Source: Gracilibacillus kekensis
GTDB taxonomy: Bacteria; Bacillota; Bacilli; Bacillales; Amphibacillaceae
Direction: 5' to 3'
DNA: 64,000 bases
Assembly: GCF_900143085.1 (NCBI RefSeq)
Contig: NZ_FRCZ01000010.1
Coordinates: forward strand, 18,282 to 82,281
The notes beneath the pieces were generated by a model. It searched no databases and was not told the origin of the DNA. It saw only the letters and a program-made list of their open reading frames with translations. Below are positions 8,770 to 17,007 of the stretch, one piece after another. Each line of letters starts with the position of its first letter. Position 1 is the stretch's first letter. The position numbers were made by a program, and so were the translations under genes.

Positions 8770-9825
8770 TTATTGCTCAAGAGGATTCTTTACTTCAATC
8801 TCACCTGATATAATTTGATCTTTAATTTCAATCACTTGATCGATGGTATCCTGTCCAATAAAATCATTCAGAGGCGATTCAGATTCTGCCGTAACATATG
8901 TTAACCCAACACCATCTTCAGCCAAACCAAATGATTGGACACCTGTTGAAAATTCACCATTCCCATATTCTTTGACAAAATCATATGCAACTACATCAGT
9001 GTTTTTAAGTTGTGACAACACAACGTGCTCCGGATCTTCGACAGTTCGATCAATATCCTGCCCTGACGTATAGAATCCAGCCTCTGCTGCTGCTTCAAAT
9101 ACACCCAAGTCACTAACAGCTGCCGCTGCTGCTATAAAATCAGCACCATTTGAATTTTGTTGTAATGCAATTTCTTTAGCTTTGGCAGGATCTTCAAAAC
9201 TACCAACATAGTTAACTAGTACTTCAGCATTTTCATTAACATGTGCGACACCTTCTTGAAAACCAACAATATATTTATCTAATAATGCGATGTCCTGTGC
9301 TGGTATAATTCCAACTGTGTCTGTTTCAGTTGCTAGTCCCGCTGCAGCACCTAGTAAAAAGCTTGCCTCATATTCTTTAAATTCTGCACTTTTAACATTT
9401 GGTAAATCTACAATTGCATCTATAATCGCAAAATCTCGATCAGGATTAGCCTCTGCTACTGTAGTTAATGGATCTACTGCATCAAAAGTAGCGGTTAGAA
9501 TCAGGTCATAACCTTCGGCAACGGCCACTTCTAAGTTTTGTTTTGTCTCTGTAGTGTCAGAAGATTCTATCACATTAATCTCCAAACCGGTTTCTTCTGC
9601 TGCTTGTTTGGCTCCATCAGCAATTTGTTGAAAAAAAGGATTTACACCAATCTGATCTGTTAATACCACTGCCACTGATTTTGCCTCTTCTTTAGATTCA
9701 CTGTTTTCTGCATTACCTTCGTCATTTTCTCCGTTACTTGACTCATCTTCACTTTCTGTTCCACATGCTACTAGAACAAAAGCTAAAAAACCTAAAACAA
9801 GTAAAAACAATAAATTCTTTCTCAT
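8770..9825 (-). CDS. nupN: BMP-family nucleoside-binding lipoprotein (NupN-like)
   Basis: A 351-aa extracellular lipoprotein of the basic membrane protein (BMP) family, the binding component of NupNOPQ-type nucleoside importers. The signal peptide MRKNLLFLLVLGFLAF ends in lipobox LVAC, with Cys21 as the lipidated residue, then an acidic Glu/Ser/Asn linker. The BMP domain shows VAVVLTDQIGVNPFFQQI and DADLI-type repeats. The start is ATG 9825, preceded by AAAAAGGGGGC; the frame is open to 9918 but that part overlaps the promoter. It has its own promoter, so the importer can be made independently of the BMC genes 114 bp upstream. Confidence 0.87.
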   Translation of the reverse strand: MRKNLLFLLVLGFLAFVLVACGTESEDESSNGENDEGNAENSESKEEAKSVAVVLTDQIGVNPFFQQIADGAKQAAEETGLEINVIESSDTTETKQNLEVAVAEGYDLILTATFDAVDPLTTVAEANPDRDFAIIDAIVDLPNVKSAEFKEYEASFLLGAAAGLATETDTVGIIPAQDIALLDKYIVGFQEGVAHVNENAEVLVNYVGSFEDPAKAKEIALQQNSNGADFIAAAAAVSDLGVFEAAAEAGFYTSGQDIDRTVEDPEHVVLSQLKNTDVVAYDFVKEYGNGEFSTGVQSFGLAEDGVGLTYVTAESESPLNDFIGQDTIDQVIEIKDQIISGEIEVKNPLEQ

Positions 9826-9885
9826 TTTTTTTGCCCCCTTTTTAACATTATGATTTTGTGATTTCGTTTTATCATAACTACCGTG

Positions 9886-9914
9886 ATTATAATGAAGTTT
9901 ATAAATAAAATCAA
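9886..9914 (-). promoter_or_regulatory. SigmaA-type promoter of the nupNOPQ unit
   Basis: Minus strand TTGATT (9914-9909), 17-bp spacer, consensus TATAAT (9891-9886), about 60 bp before the nupN start. It lies in the 113-bp gap after the CoA-transferase beta gene. No terminator is visible in that gap, so readthrough from the BMC operon is also possible. Confidence 0.75.
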
Positions 9915-9938
9915 TCAATTTTCGATAAATTCTGACAA

Positions 9939-10661
9939 TTACATTTCAGCTGATCGAAAATCATCTGGATCAATTCTTTGCAAGATTTGTAGTTGTTTTC
10001 TTGTTGGGCTTTTTGTATACCGAACTTCATCATAAACAAGTGGAAATCCTGTCTGTTTCTGAACCTCTTCAATTGTTGTATGTGGATGTATCGTATCTAA
10101 TTCTAATTGACCATTTTGAAAAACAAATACACACAATGGCGTAATGATTTTCCAGAGGTTTCCCCTTGTTGTCACAAAGTCCACTTTCTCCAGAAACGTT
10201 CGTGGATCATGTTTCGTTCGCCAAATAATAGCTTTTTTAGCAGTCGGAATCAAGACAGCACTTCCTGCACCACCAGGTAAACGTACTTTTGGTTTATCAT
10301 AGTCACCTATCACCGAAGCATTGATATTCCCGTGCCTATCAAATTGGACACCGCCTAGAAATGCAACATCTAATTTTCCACGCATGGAAAGATCAAAGAT
10401 TTCATCTAACCCAAAATTGGATTCACCAGCCTCTACCAGATCTGCTCCTGCAGAAGAGTATGATGCTTTTTTAATAGATTCAGGATTGACACCACCGGGG
10501 ATATTTAAATGGACTAGATTTGGTGCATGTGAGTGTCTGGCTAAGTGCATAGCGACCATAGGCATTTGTGAGGACACACCGTGGAATACCGTTTCACCAT
10601 CTTCAAGCATATCAGCAATCGTACATGTCATTAAGTCACTGATCCGATAATTATTTACCAA
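9939..10661 (-). CDS. CoA transferase, beta subunit (glutaconate CoA-transferase type)
   Basis: A 240-aa family I CoA-transferase beta subunit. Such enzymes move CoA between an acyl-CoA and a free acid via a glutamyl-CoA intermediate. The segment GESNFGLDE carries a plausible catalytic glutamate, and the PGGAGSAVL and FLGGVQFD loops are typical. The start is TTG 10661, with AAAGGGGGA seven bases upstream; it overlaps the alpha-subunit stop by 7 bp. Last gene of the BMC run. No targeting tail is seen, so it probably works in the cytosol, taking CoA off the aldehyde-derived acyl-CoA. The exact acid pair is unknown. Confidence 0.82.
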   Translation of the reverse strand: MVNNYRISDLMTCTIADMLEDGETVFHGVSSQMPMVAMHLARHSHAPNLVHLNIPGGVNPESIKKASYSSAGADLVEAGESNFGLDEIFDLSMRGKLDVAFLGGVQFDRHGNINASVIGDYDKPKVRLPGGAGSAVLIPTAKKAIIWRTKHDPRTFLEKVDFVTTRGNLWKIITPLCVFVFQNGQLELDTIHPHTTIEEVQKQTGFPLVYDEVRYTKSPTRKQLQILQRIDPDDFRSAEM

Positions 10662-11488
10662 CGGATATTCCCCCTTTCTGCACCATAATCTAATTTCTTA
10701 TAACTATCTATAAAACTTTTAAACTCCTGTTTTTCCTTTAATGATAAAAACGTTCGTAATGCTTTGTCGTCCACGTCATATTTTTGATGGCACGATGTCG
10801 GCTGAGCACCTTTTGGCACATGAACAACAGCCTCTACTAGAAATCCTGGAATTGCAATTCGATCACGTTGTTGCTTCATTTTGTATTTAGATACAACCTG
10901 TTCCGTTGTAATGATGACTTTGTCTGCGGCTCTCGACATCAGAACATCCTCATATTTAGGTCCAATAATAACTGCATTTCCATCTTCATCACATTCTTGA
11001 ACATGTATGACGGCTACATCTGGAACAATCGCACGTACTAGTGTAACCGGTTCTTTTGTAAATGGATCTTCCACCACCACAAAATAATCATTTCGATCAA
11101 TTAAATCTCCAAATTTCAAACCATTTACCGGCATAAAGGGAACATTTGTAGATGCTGCTCTTAAAGCACTAATAACTGTATAACAAGCATGTTCATTTGT
11201 CTTAACTCTTCCAGTTTGCACGGCAGCCCGGTAATGTGGTGGTAAACCATATACCGTTTCGTAACTAACAAACCCTGCATCTACTACTTTGACCGCGTCA
11301 ACTGCACATAGTAAATCGATGTCATGGGCACCAGCTGTTTTTACCAGACGCAAACCAGACTTCTGCTGGCGAGCTAACTCACGAACAAAAGCCATCGGTG
11401 CACGATGTAAGACATTTCCGCCTAAAGCCAATGTTGCATGATCCTTAATACCAGAGACTGCCGTTTGTAATGTTGTTAATTTTTTCAT
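10655..11488 (-). CDS. CoA transferase, alpha subunit (glutaconate CoA-transferase type)
   Basis: A 277-aa alpha subunit partnering the gene just downstream (7-bp overlap). Visible: LALGGNVLHRAPMAFVREL at the N-terminus, the hydrophobic RAIVPDVAVIHVQECDEDGN segment typical of GctA-like proteins, and IITTEQVV. With the beta subunit it would convert the acyl-CoA leaving the microcompartment to the free acid while charging another acid (for example acetate). It replaces the kinase often found in BMC operons. No encapsulation-like helix at either end. Confidence 0.82.
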   Translation of the reverse strand: MKKLTTLQTAVSGIKDHATLALGGNVLHRAPMAFVRELARQQKSGLRLVKTAGAHDIDLLCAVDAVKVVDAGFVSYETVYGLPPHYRAAVQTGRVKTNEHACYTVISALRAASTNVPFMPVNGLKFGDLIDRNDYFVVVEDPFTKEPVTLVRAIVPDVAVIHVQECDEDGNAVIIGPKYEDVLMSRAADKVIITTEQVVSKYKMKQQRDRIAIPGFLVEAVVHVPKGAQPTSCHQKYDVDDKALRTFLSLKEKQEFKSFIDSYKKLDYGAERGNIRW

Positions 11489-11513
11489 TCAGCTCACCTC
11501 CATTGCCATTTAA

Positions 11514-12845
11514 TTATTTAATGGCATTGCTAGCAATATGTACAGCATCCCACACACCTGCAAAAGGTGGAGCGTAACATAAGTCAGTCATTCCTAATTC
11601 ATCAGCAGGCATTTGATTCTGAATTGCAATTGCGAACATGTCAATTCTTAATACTGCCCCAGATTGTCCGATTGCTTGAGCACCTATAATTCTCCTCGTT
11701 CTGCTCTCGCAAATGAGCTTGATCCAAAGTGGCGTTTGACCAGGATAATAGCCTGGGTGGTTTGCTGCTTTAACAAATTCAACCTTATAGTCGATGGATA
11801 AGTCTTTTGCTTCGGCTTCTGAGAGACCTGTACGCGCCAACTCCAAATCAATGATTTTTACAGCCGCACTCCCCAAGGTACCAATATATTTACGGTGAGC
11901 ACCGGCTATATTTTCACCGGCAATTCGACCACATTTATTTGCATTTGTGCCTAATGGTAAGTATGCATTCTCTTGTTTCACAAAATGGTAAACTTCTGCA
12001 CAATCACCTGCTGCATAAATATCTTCAATATTAGTCCGCATTTCCCGATCTATTTTGATCGCACCGTTAGCAGCTAATTGAATACCAGTTCCATCCAGGA
12101 ATTTGGTAGCAGGTCTAACACCAATTGATAAAATTACCAAATCTGCTTCATAGGTTCCCTTGCTCGTTATCACTTGTTGAACAGATTGATAACCATTAAA
12201 GGACTCCACTCTTTCGTTCAAATGTACGTCGACATTATTTTCCTGCAGATGTTCCATTGCTATGTCCGTTATTTCGCGGTCAAATGGGAGTAAAATCTTC
12301 TCTGCTTGCTCGATGATACGAACATCCTTACCTAAACCATGCATCGCTTCAGCAAGCTCCATTCCAATATAACCGCCACCAACAATAACCACGTTCTTAA
12401 TATGTGGCTGGTGAGCAATTTCTTTTAATGCCAGACCATCTTCCATTGTTTTCAAGATATGAATATTATCCAGCTCCAAGCCATCAAATGGTGGGACAAT
12501 CGCAGAAGTTCCTGTTGCGACCAATAATTTATCATAGTGGTCCAAAAACATTTGCCCCGTATTAACATTACGAACCATTATTTGCTTTCTTTCAGGTGCT
12601 ACCTTTATCACTTCATGAAAGATATTGACACTGATTCCCTTTTGTTCAAACTGCTGTTTCGTTCGCGCTATCATTTTAGTATGATCATCATTTTCACCAG
12701 ATACATAATAAGGAAGACCACACGCTCCATATGAAACGTATTCTCCCTTTTCATAAACAGTTATTTCAGCATTTTGATCGATTCTTTTCAGCTTTGAAGC
12801 AGCAGACATGCCTGCTGCTACGCCACCGATAACGATTAGTTTCAT
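11514..12845 (-). CDS. CoA-disulfide reductase / NADH oxidase-type flavoprotein
   Basis: A 443-aa pyridine nucleotide-disulfide oxidoreductase. FAD-binding VIGGVAAGMSAASKLKR at the N-terminus, a single redox cysteine in YGACGLPYY (Cys42) as in CoA-disulfide reductase and Nox enzymes, NAD(P)-binding VVIVGGGYIGMELAE, and a second FAD motif NIEDIYAAGDCAE. It lacks the CxxxxC pair of thioredoxin-type reductases. In the middle of a BMC operon it is a good candidate for recycling NADH made by the acylating aldehyde dehydrogenase, or for keeping CoA reduced. No targeting tail. CoADR and NADH oxidase cannot be separated by eye. Confidence 0.8.
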   Translation of the reverse strand: MKLIVIGGVAAGMSAASKLKRIDQNAEITVYEKGEYVSYGACGLPYYVSGENDDHTKMIARTKQQFEQKGISVNIFHEVIKVAPERKQIMVRNVNTGQMFLDHYDKLLVATGTSAIVPPFDGLELDNIHILKTMEDGLALKEIAHQPHIKNVVIVGGGYIGMELAEAMHGLGKDVRIIEQAEKILLPFDREITDIAMEHLQENNVDVHLNERVESFNGYQSVQQVITSKGTYEADLVILSIGVRPATKFLDGTGIQLAANGAIKIDREMRTNIEDIYAAGDCAEVYHFVKQENAYLPLGTNANKCGRIAGENIAGAHRKYIGTLGSAAVKIIDLELARTGLSEAEAKDLSIDYKVEFVKAANHPGYYPGQTPLWIKLICESRTRRIIGAQAIGQSGAVLRIDMFAIAIQNQMPADELGMTDLCYAPPFAGVWDAVHIASNAIK

Positions 12846-12878
12846 GACACAGGTCTCCTATTCGTATAATGTTGCTTT

Positions 12879-13136
12879 TTATAGACCATCTGGTGCTTGA
12901 TCAACAATACCTACCACAACGGCATCAATTGGTGCATGTTGATGAAGTGCATGTTGAACAGCACTTCCAAAACTAACTAATACGAGTTCACCTTCGCCTG
13001 CACCGATTGTATCTGCAGCTACAAACCATTCTTTATTTTCACCATTATAAGGCTCAATAACTAATAGTTTATAACCTTGTAATGTATCATATTTCCGTGT
13101 TGAAATTACACGATTAATTACTTTACCTATTACCAT
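12879..13136 (-). CDS. BMC-P (EutN/CcmL family) microcompartment vertex protein
   Basis: An 85-aa protein of the EutN/CcmL family, which forms pentamers capping the corners of a microcompartment shell. Marks: starts MVIGKVINRVISTRKYD, then GYKLLVIEPY, AADTIGAGEGELVLVSFGSA (the conserved glycine-rich stretch) and DAVVVGIVD near the end. It is the only BMC-P gene in the window, enough to close a shell. Between pduL (27-bp gap) and the flavoprotein (33-bp gap). Confidence 0.92.
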   Translation of the reverse strand: MVIGKVINRVISTRKYDTLQGYKLLVIEPYNGENKEWFVAADTIGAGEGELVLVSFGSAVQHALHQHAPIDAVVVGIVDQAPDGL

Positions 13137-13164
13137 TTGTTAAACCTCCAAAGTTGGATAGGTC

Positions 13165-13830
13165 TTACTTGATTAATCTTAAGTATTCCTTACCCGTAAT
13201 AGCAAAAGCATTGGCATCATCTGTGTCGATATGCATGTCCAGCGCATATCGCTCACTGACACGGATGGTTACATTCCCCATAATGCCCGCTTTTTCTCCA
13301 TCTACTTGAATCTGAACTTTTTGATGATTCTCTACTCCGAAAGTTTGCGCATCCATCGGAGACATATGAATATGACGGTCTGCGATAATGCATCCTTCCT
13401 CTAAATCAATACGACCTTTGGGACCAATAATAGAGATCGGCGAAGATCCTGAAACATCACCTGAATGTCTAACAGGTGGCTTCAATCCTAGTGTAAAGCC
13501 ATCGGTCCTTGATACCTCAACTTGTGTCTGTTTTCTGAGCGGTGCAACAATACGTACCCGTTCAATCTCTGACTTTGGCCCAACAATCGTTACTTGTTCT
13601 TCACATGCATATTGTCCTGGCTGAGATATATCACGATATTTTTGAAACGTGTAATCTTTACCAAACAAAATGTCAGCATGTGCTTTTTCTAAGTGAACGT
13701 GTCGCGCCGAAATACTGACAGGTACACGTGAATTTCTATCGTTTACTACTTCAATTTGATTCGCTTTAATTTCCTCCATCACAGCTTGTGTAATAGCAAG
13801 ATATATTGCTGATTTTCGCTCTTCATTCAT
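13165..13830 (-). CDS. pduL: PduL-type phosphotransacylase
   Basis: A 221-aa BMC phosphate acyltransferase, converting an acyl-CoA plus phosphate to acyl-phosphate and CoA. Two PduL domains each carry zinc ligands: SARHVHL (His44, His46) and DRHIHMS (His153, His155). Residues 1-25 (MNEERKSAIYLAITQAVMEE and on) form an amphipathic helix before the first domain, of the kind that targets PduL into shells. Neighbours are shell genes on both sides. Internal CoA recycling for the aldehyde dehydrogenase is the expected role. Confidence 0.92.
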   Translation of the reverse strand: MNEERKSAIYLAITQAVMEEIKANQIEVVNDRNSRVPVSISARHVHLEKAHADILFGKDYTFQKYRDISQPGQYACEEQVTIVGPKSEIERVRIVAPLRKQTQVEVSRTDGFTLGLKPPVRHSGDVSGSSPISIIGPKGRIDLEEGCIIADRHIHMSPMDAQTFGVENHQKVQIQVDGEKAGIMGNVTIRVSERYALDMHIDTDDANAFAITGKEYLRLIK

Positions 13831-13847
13831 GCATGATCAGCCCTTTA

Positions 13848-14123
13848 TTATTTAAATTGAGGTAACAATTTACTGATGTCGCTGTGCGGACGTGGAATAA
13901 CATGGACTGCTACTACTTCTCCTACACGTCCTGCTGCTTCGGCGCCTACCTCTGTTGCTGCTTTTACTGCTCCAACATCACCTTTAATAATTACAGATAC
14001 TAGCCCTGATCCAATCTTTTCACTGCCTACCACTTCTACATTTGCAGCCTTTAACATCGCATCTGCTGCCTCAATTGATGCTGTTAAACCTCTCGTTTCA
14101 ATTACTCCTAATGAATCACTCAT
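13848..14123 (-). CDS. BMC-H shell protein (PduA/PduJ-like), copy 2
   Basis: A 91-aa hexameric BMC-domain protein: starts [20 protein letters not shown], pore-loop region [14 protein letters not shown], then [13 protein letters not shown]. It is identical over the first 80 residues to the neighbouring copy at 14169-14444 and differs only in the last ~11 ([12 protein letters not shown] here). The DNA differs at many silent positions, so this is not a fresh duplication. One of five BMC-H genes in the cluster; probably a main facet protein. Confidence 0.95.
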   Translation of the reverse strand: MSDSLGVIETRGLTASIEAADAMLKAANVEVVGSEKIGSGLVSVIIKGDVGAVKAATEVGAEAAGRVGEVVAVHVIPRPHSDISKLLPQFK

Positions 14124-14168
14124 GTGAATACCTCCATTTTTTTTATTATTTTTAACTAAGTGTATACC

Positions 14169-14444
14169 TTATTTTGAAAGCTTTAATAATTTATTAACAT
14201 CCGTATGCGGGCGTGGGATTACATGTACTGCTACTACTTCCCCAACTCGTCCTGCTGCCTCTGCTCCTACTTCTGTTGCTGCTTTTACTGCGCCAACATC
14301 ACCTTTAATGATCACAGATACTAAACCTGAACCTATCTTTTCACTTCCTACCACTTCTACATTTGCCGCCTTTAACATCGCGTCTGCTGCCTCAATTGAT
14401 GCTGTTAAACCTCTCGTTTCGATTACTCCTAGTGAATCACTCAT
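14169..14444 (-). CDS. BMC-H shell protein (PduA/PduJ-like), copy 1
   Basis: A 91-aa BMC-domain protein, a near twin of the gene just downstream, with C-terminus [12 protein letters not shown]. The pore loop KIGSGL is that of canonical PduA-type hexamers. Its ATG overlaps the upstream shell gene by 8 bp, so the two are translationally coupled. A 45-bp gap separates the twins. Confidence 0.95.
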   Translation of the reverse strand: MSDSLGVIETRGLTASIEAADAMLKAANVEVVGSEKIGSGLVSVIIKGDVGAVKAATEVGAEAAGRVGEVVAVHVIPRPHTDVNKLLKLSK

Positions 14445-14832
14445 TATTTTCGTCCTCCTCTATTGTTTTTGTTGCTTGTTTTTTTGTTGTTCTCGTTTTT
14501 CGGGTTGCTTGTTTCTTAGCTGTTTGTTGTTTTTCAGCTTTTTTAGTGCTTGGAATTGCGTATTTCAAAATTTCAGGATGTGGATTAGTAATGACAACTG
14601 CATTTTTTAATGGTTGATCCGGTTTTGTCTGGTCAACTCGTTTGGCAGTTTCGATTGCTAACGTTACATCAGAAATGGAACCACCAATAATAAGTGATAC
14701 TAACTTACCACCTAGTTGATTATGACTGGTCAAGAATTCTACGTCAGCAGTTTTGGTCACCTGATCCAACATTTCCATCGCAACAGGAAAATACTTTGTT
14801 TCGATAATACCGATTGCTTCATGCTGTATCAT
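14437..14832 (-). CDS. BMC-H shell protein with basic, low-complexity tail
   Basis: 131 aa. Residues 1-95 are a BMC domain ([19 protein letters not shown], pore region [27 protein letters not shown]). Residues ~96-131 form a Lys/Thr/Gln/Arg-rich, probably disordered tail ([20 protein letters not shown]) ending in an acidic EEDENNE. The pore loop LGGK differs from KIGSGL in the twins, so a different permeability is likely. Overlaps the upstream gene by 4 bp (ATGA) and the downstream one by 8 bp. The tail may bind cargo or other shell parts; that is a guess. Confidence 0.9.
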   Translation of the reverse strand: MIQHEAIGIIETKYFPVAMEMLDQVTKTADVEFLTSHNQLGGKLVSLIIGGSISDVTLAIETAKRVDQTKPDQPLKNAVVITNPHPEILKYAIPSTKKAEKQQTAKKQATRKTRTTKKQATKTIEEDENNE

Positions 14833-15119
14833 GAAGATTCACCTTCTTTATTCGGAATCAGTTTACCATATAATTGTTGATCCGGTTTCGGAATTACTTT
14901 TACCGCTACTACTTGTCCGTGCATGGAAGCTTGATCTGCACCGACTTCTAAAGCTGCTTGAACAGAAGCTAAATCCCCTTCAATCATAATCGTTAACAAA
15001 CCTGAGCCAGCTTGGTCAAACTTCGTTACTTCAACAAAAGCATGTTTACTCATAGCATCGATAGCAATCGTGGCTGTTACAGTGCCTATCACTTCTATTA
15101 ATCCTAATGATTTCTTCAT
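14829..15119 (-). CDS. BMC-H shell protein
   Basis: A 96-aa BMC-domain protein (KSLGLIEVIGTVTATIAIDA, pore region QAGSGLLTIMIEG, GQVVAVKVIPKPD). Standard single-domain length, with a short polar C-terminal tail (NKEGESS). Starts 22 bp after the preceding shell gene and overlaps the next by 4 bp. Confidence 0.93.
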   Translation of the reverse strand: MKKSLGLIEVIGTVTATIAIDAMSKHAFVEVTKFDQAGSGLLTIMIEGDLASVQAALEVGADQASMHGQVVAVKVIPKPDQQLYGKLIPNKEGESS

Positions 15120-15141
15120 GATTATTCCCCTAACTTAACTG

Positions 15142-15462
15142 CTATGGACGCGTTACTTTGCCAATACCTAATAATTTTTCAAGTCCTGGAGCCTGATTTG
15201 GTATAAAGCTAGTGACAATATCTTGTTCCTCAATATATTGTTTTGCTGTATGTCTTGCTGTTTCTAATGCAATTTTCACGTCGGAAACATTTCCAGTAAA
15301 TTTGACTTGTACAACAACTGGAATCTTTGCATGATTACCTGAAGATGGATTATTGCAATCCATTGCTTGAATTTCAACGTCAGCTGTCTTACATGCTTGG
15401 TCCATTGCTGTCATTGCTACACTAAAACCTAACACTTCTAATAGTCCAACTGCGTTACCCAT
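15142..15462 (-). CDS. BMC-H shell protein with loop insertion
   Basis: A 106-aa BMC-domain protein (GNAVGLLEVLGFSVAMTAMD). It has a longer loop before the pore strand (DCNNPSSGNHAKIPVVVQV), so the usual GSG pore motif is replaced. The C-terminal extension ends GLEKLLGIGKVTRP. The start is ATG 15462, with AGGTGA six bases upstream; an in-frame GTG at 15471 sits too close to a possible ribosome site. It directly follows the aldehyde dehydrogenase gene. The altered pore suggests a specialised facet. Confidence 0.88.
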   Translation of the reverse strand: MGNAVGLLEVLGFSVAMTAMDQACKTADVEIQAMDCNNPSSGNHAKIPVVVQVKFTGNVSDVKIALETARHTAKQYIEEQDIVTSFIPNQAPGLEKLLGIGKVTRP

Positions 15463-15471
15463 CAGCTTCAC

Positions 15472-17007
15472 CTACCCTCTAATGTTAAAACCACCATTTG
15501 CAATAACGGTCCGTCTTTGTCTTGTAAAGGTTCTTGCTGATGTTACCCCTTCACCAGTTGGTCCAGCAATCGTCATAGTGGTAAAGCCTTCTCCACGGTA
15601 TCCTACACCAGAAAGAGAGGAGCCATTATTAACGAAGATAGTAGTACCGATTGCTTTAGCAAATTTTGTTACGTTTTTAATGTGATTGGAATGCATCACA
15701 GCTGTATGGCGGTTGCCATGTTCAGCTTTGACTGCTTTTTCAATAGCTTCATCGACTGATTTCACTCTCACTATAGGTAATATCGGCATTAATTGTTCCA
15801 ACTGTACATAAGGATGTTCAGCATCCACTTCACAAATTAACAGTTTTGTTTGGACATTAGAAACTCCGATTTGTTCTAAAATTTGTGTGGCGTCTTTACC
15901 AACCCAGTCTTTTGAAACTAAATAATCTCTGGATAAGTAGGAACAGCCTCCTGGTATACCCTCGGTATTTTCTTTTAAGGTTAGTTTCATTACTTTCTCT
16001 AATTGCTGATGATCTAGCATGTGAACCTGCTGATTTAACAACTCAAAAATTAAATCATCTGCTACTTGATCTAATACAAAAACTTCTTTTTCTGCAATAC
16101 ATAAAAGATTATTATCAAAGGAAGCTCCTTCAATGATATCTTTCGCAGCTTGTTTAAGGTCAGCCGTTTCATCAACAATAACTGGTGGATTTCCAGCACC
16201 GGCACCAATTGCTTTTTTACCTGATTTCAATAAACTTTTCACCATCCCTGGTCCACCGGTTCCGACTAATAGCTTCACAGATGGATGGTTGGCAATTTCC
16301 TGGACGGTTTCAATTGTTGGCTCTTGCACCATCGTTAGCAGGTTTTCTGGACCGCCTGCATTTACAATCGTTTGATTTAAAAGTTGAATCATCTCACGTG
16401 ATGTTTTTTTAGCAGATGGATGTACATTAAACACGACTGCATTACCGGCAGCGATCATGCCGATCCCATTATTTACGATCGTATCAATTGGGTTGGTGAC
16501 TGGTGTTACAGCACCAATCACGCCAAATGGTGTCTGTTCGACAAAAGATAAGCCGTCATCACCAGAAAAGGTCTCTGTTTGTAATAGCTCAGTACCTGGT
16601 GTTTTTTCAACCGTAAGTGACAGTTTCAAAACTTTATCCTCGTAATTGCCAAGCCCAGTCTCTTCCAAAGCAGACTTCGCAAAGTGATTAACTTGTTGAG
16701 CAACTGCCTGACGAATCGAATTTATAAGATTTTCTTTCTCTTCTAACGTGTATTGCTTCATCCACACTTCTTGAGCTTTTGAAGCAGCTTCGATTGCATC
16801 TGTTACTCGTTCAAATACACCATCTTTATTACTACTCATATTAAAAGTGTTTGAAGGTGCAGAAGGTGAGAGTTGTTTCATCTTTATTGGTTGTTGTTCA
16901 GAACTTTGACCACTAGCTTGCGTTGGTTGTCTATTCTCTACTGCTGCTTCCACATTCTTTAATACGGAATCAATAATTGTTTGGATATCTTTTTCATTTA
17001 ATTGCAA
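15472..17007 (-). CDS. CoA-acylating aldehyde dehydrogenase (PduP/EutE-like), BMC cargo
   Basis: 511 aa. Residues 1-23 (MQLNEKDIQTIIDSVLKNVE) form an amphipathic helix typical of BMC encapsulation peptides, followed by a Gln/Ser/Pro-rich linker to about residue 60 and then the dehydrogenase domain. Marks: GVIGAVTPVTNPIDTI, the NAD-site VGTGGPGMV, GAGAGNPPV, catalytic Cys303 in NNLLCIAEK, and SLSGVGYRGEG. It oxidises an aldehyde with NAD+ and CoA to an acyl-CoA. Directly follows the aldolase (no gap), so the aldehyde is probably the aldolase product: methylthioacetaldehyde or acetaldehyde. Confidence 0.93.
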   Translation of the reverse strand: MQLNEKDIQTIIDSVLKNVEAAVENRQPTQASGQSSEQQPIKMKQLSPSAPSNTFNMSSNKDGVFERVTDAIEAASKAQEVWMKQYTLEEKENLINSIRQAVAQQVNHFAKSALEETGLGNYEDKVLKLSLTVEKTPGTELLQTETFSGDDGLSFVEQTPFGVIGAVTPVTNPIDTIVNNGIGMIAAGNAVVFNVHPSAKKTSREMIQLLNQTIVNAGGPENLLTMVQEPTIETVQEIANHPSVKLLVGTGGPGMVKSLLKSGKKAIGAGAGNPPVIVDETADLKQAAKDIIEGASFDNNLLCIAEKEVFVLDQVADDLIFELLNQQVHMLDHQQLEKVMKLTLKENTEGIPGGCSYLSRDYLVSKDWVGKDATQILEQIGVSNVQTKLLICEVDAEHPYVQLEQLMPILPIVRVKSVDEAIEKAVKAEHGNRHTAVMHSNHIKNVTKFAKAIGTTIFVNNGSSLSGVGYRGEGFTTMTIAGPTGEGVTSARTFTRQRRTVIANGGFNIRG

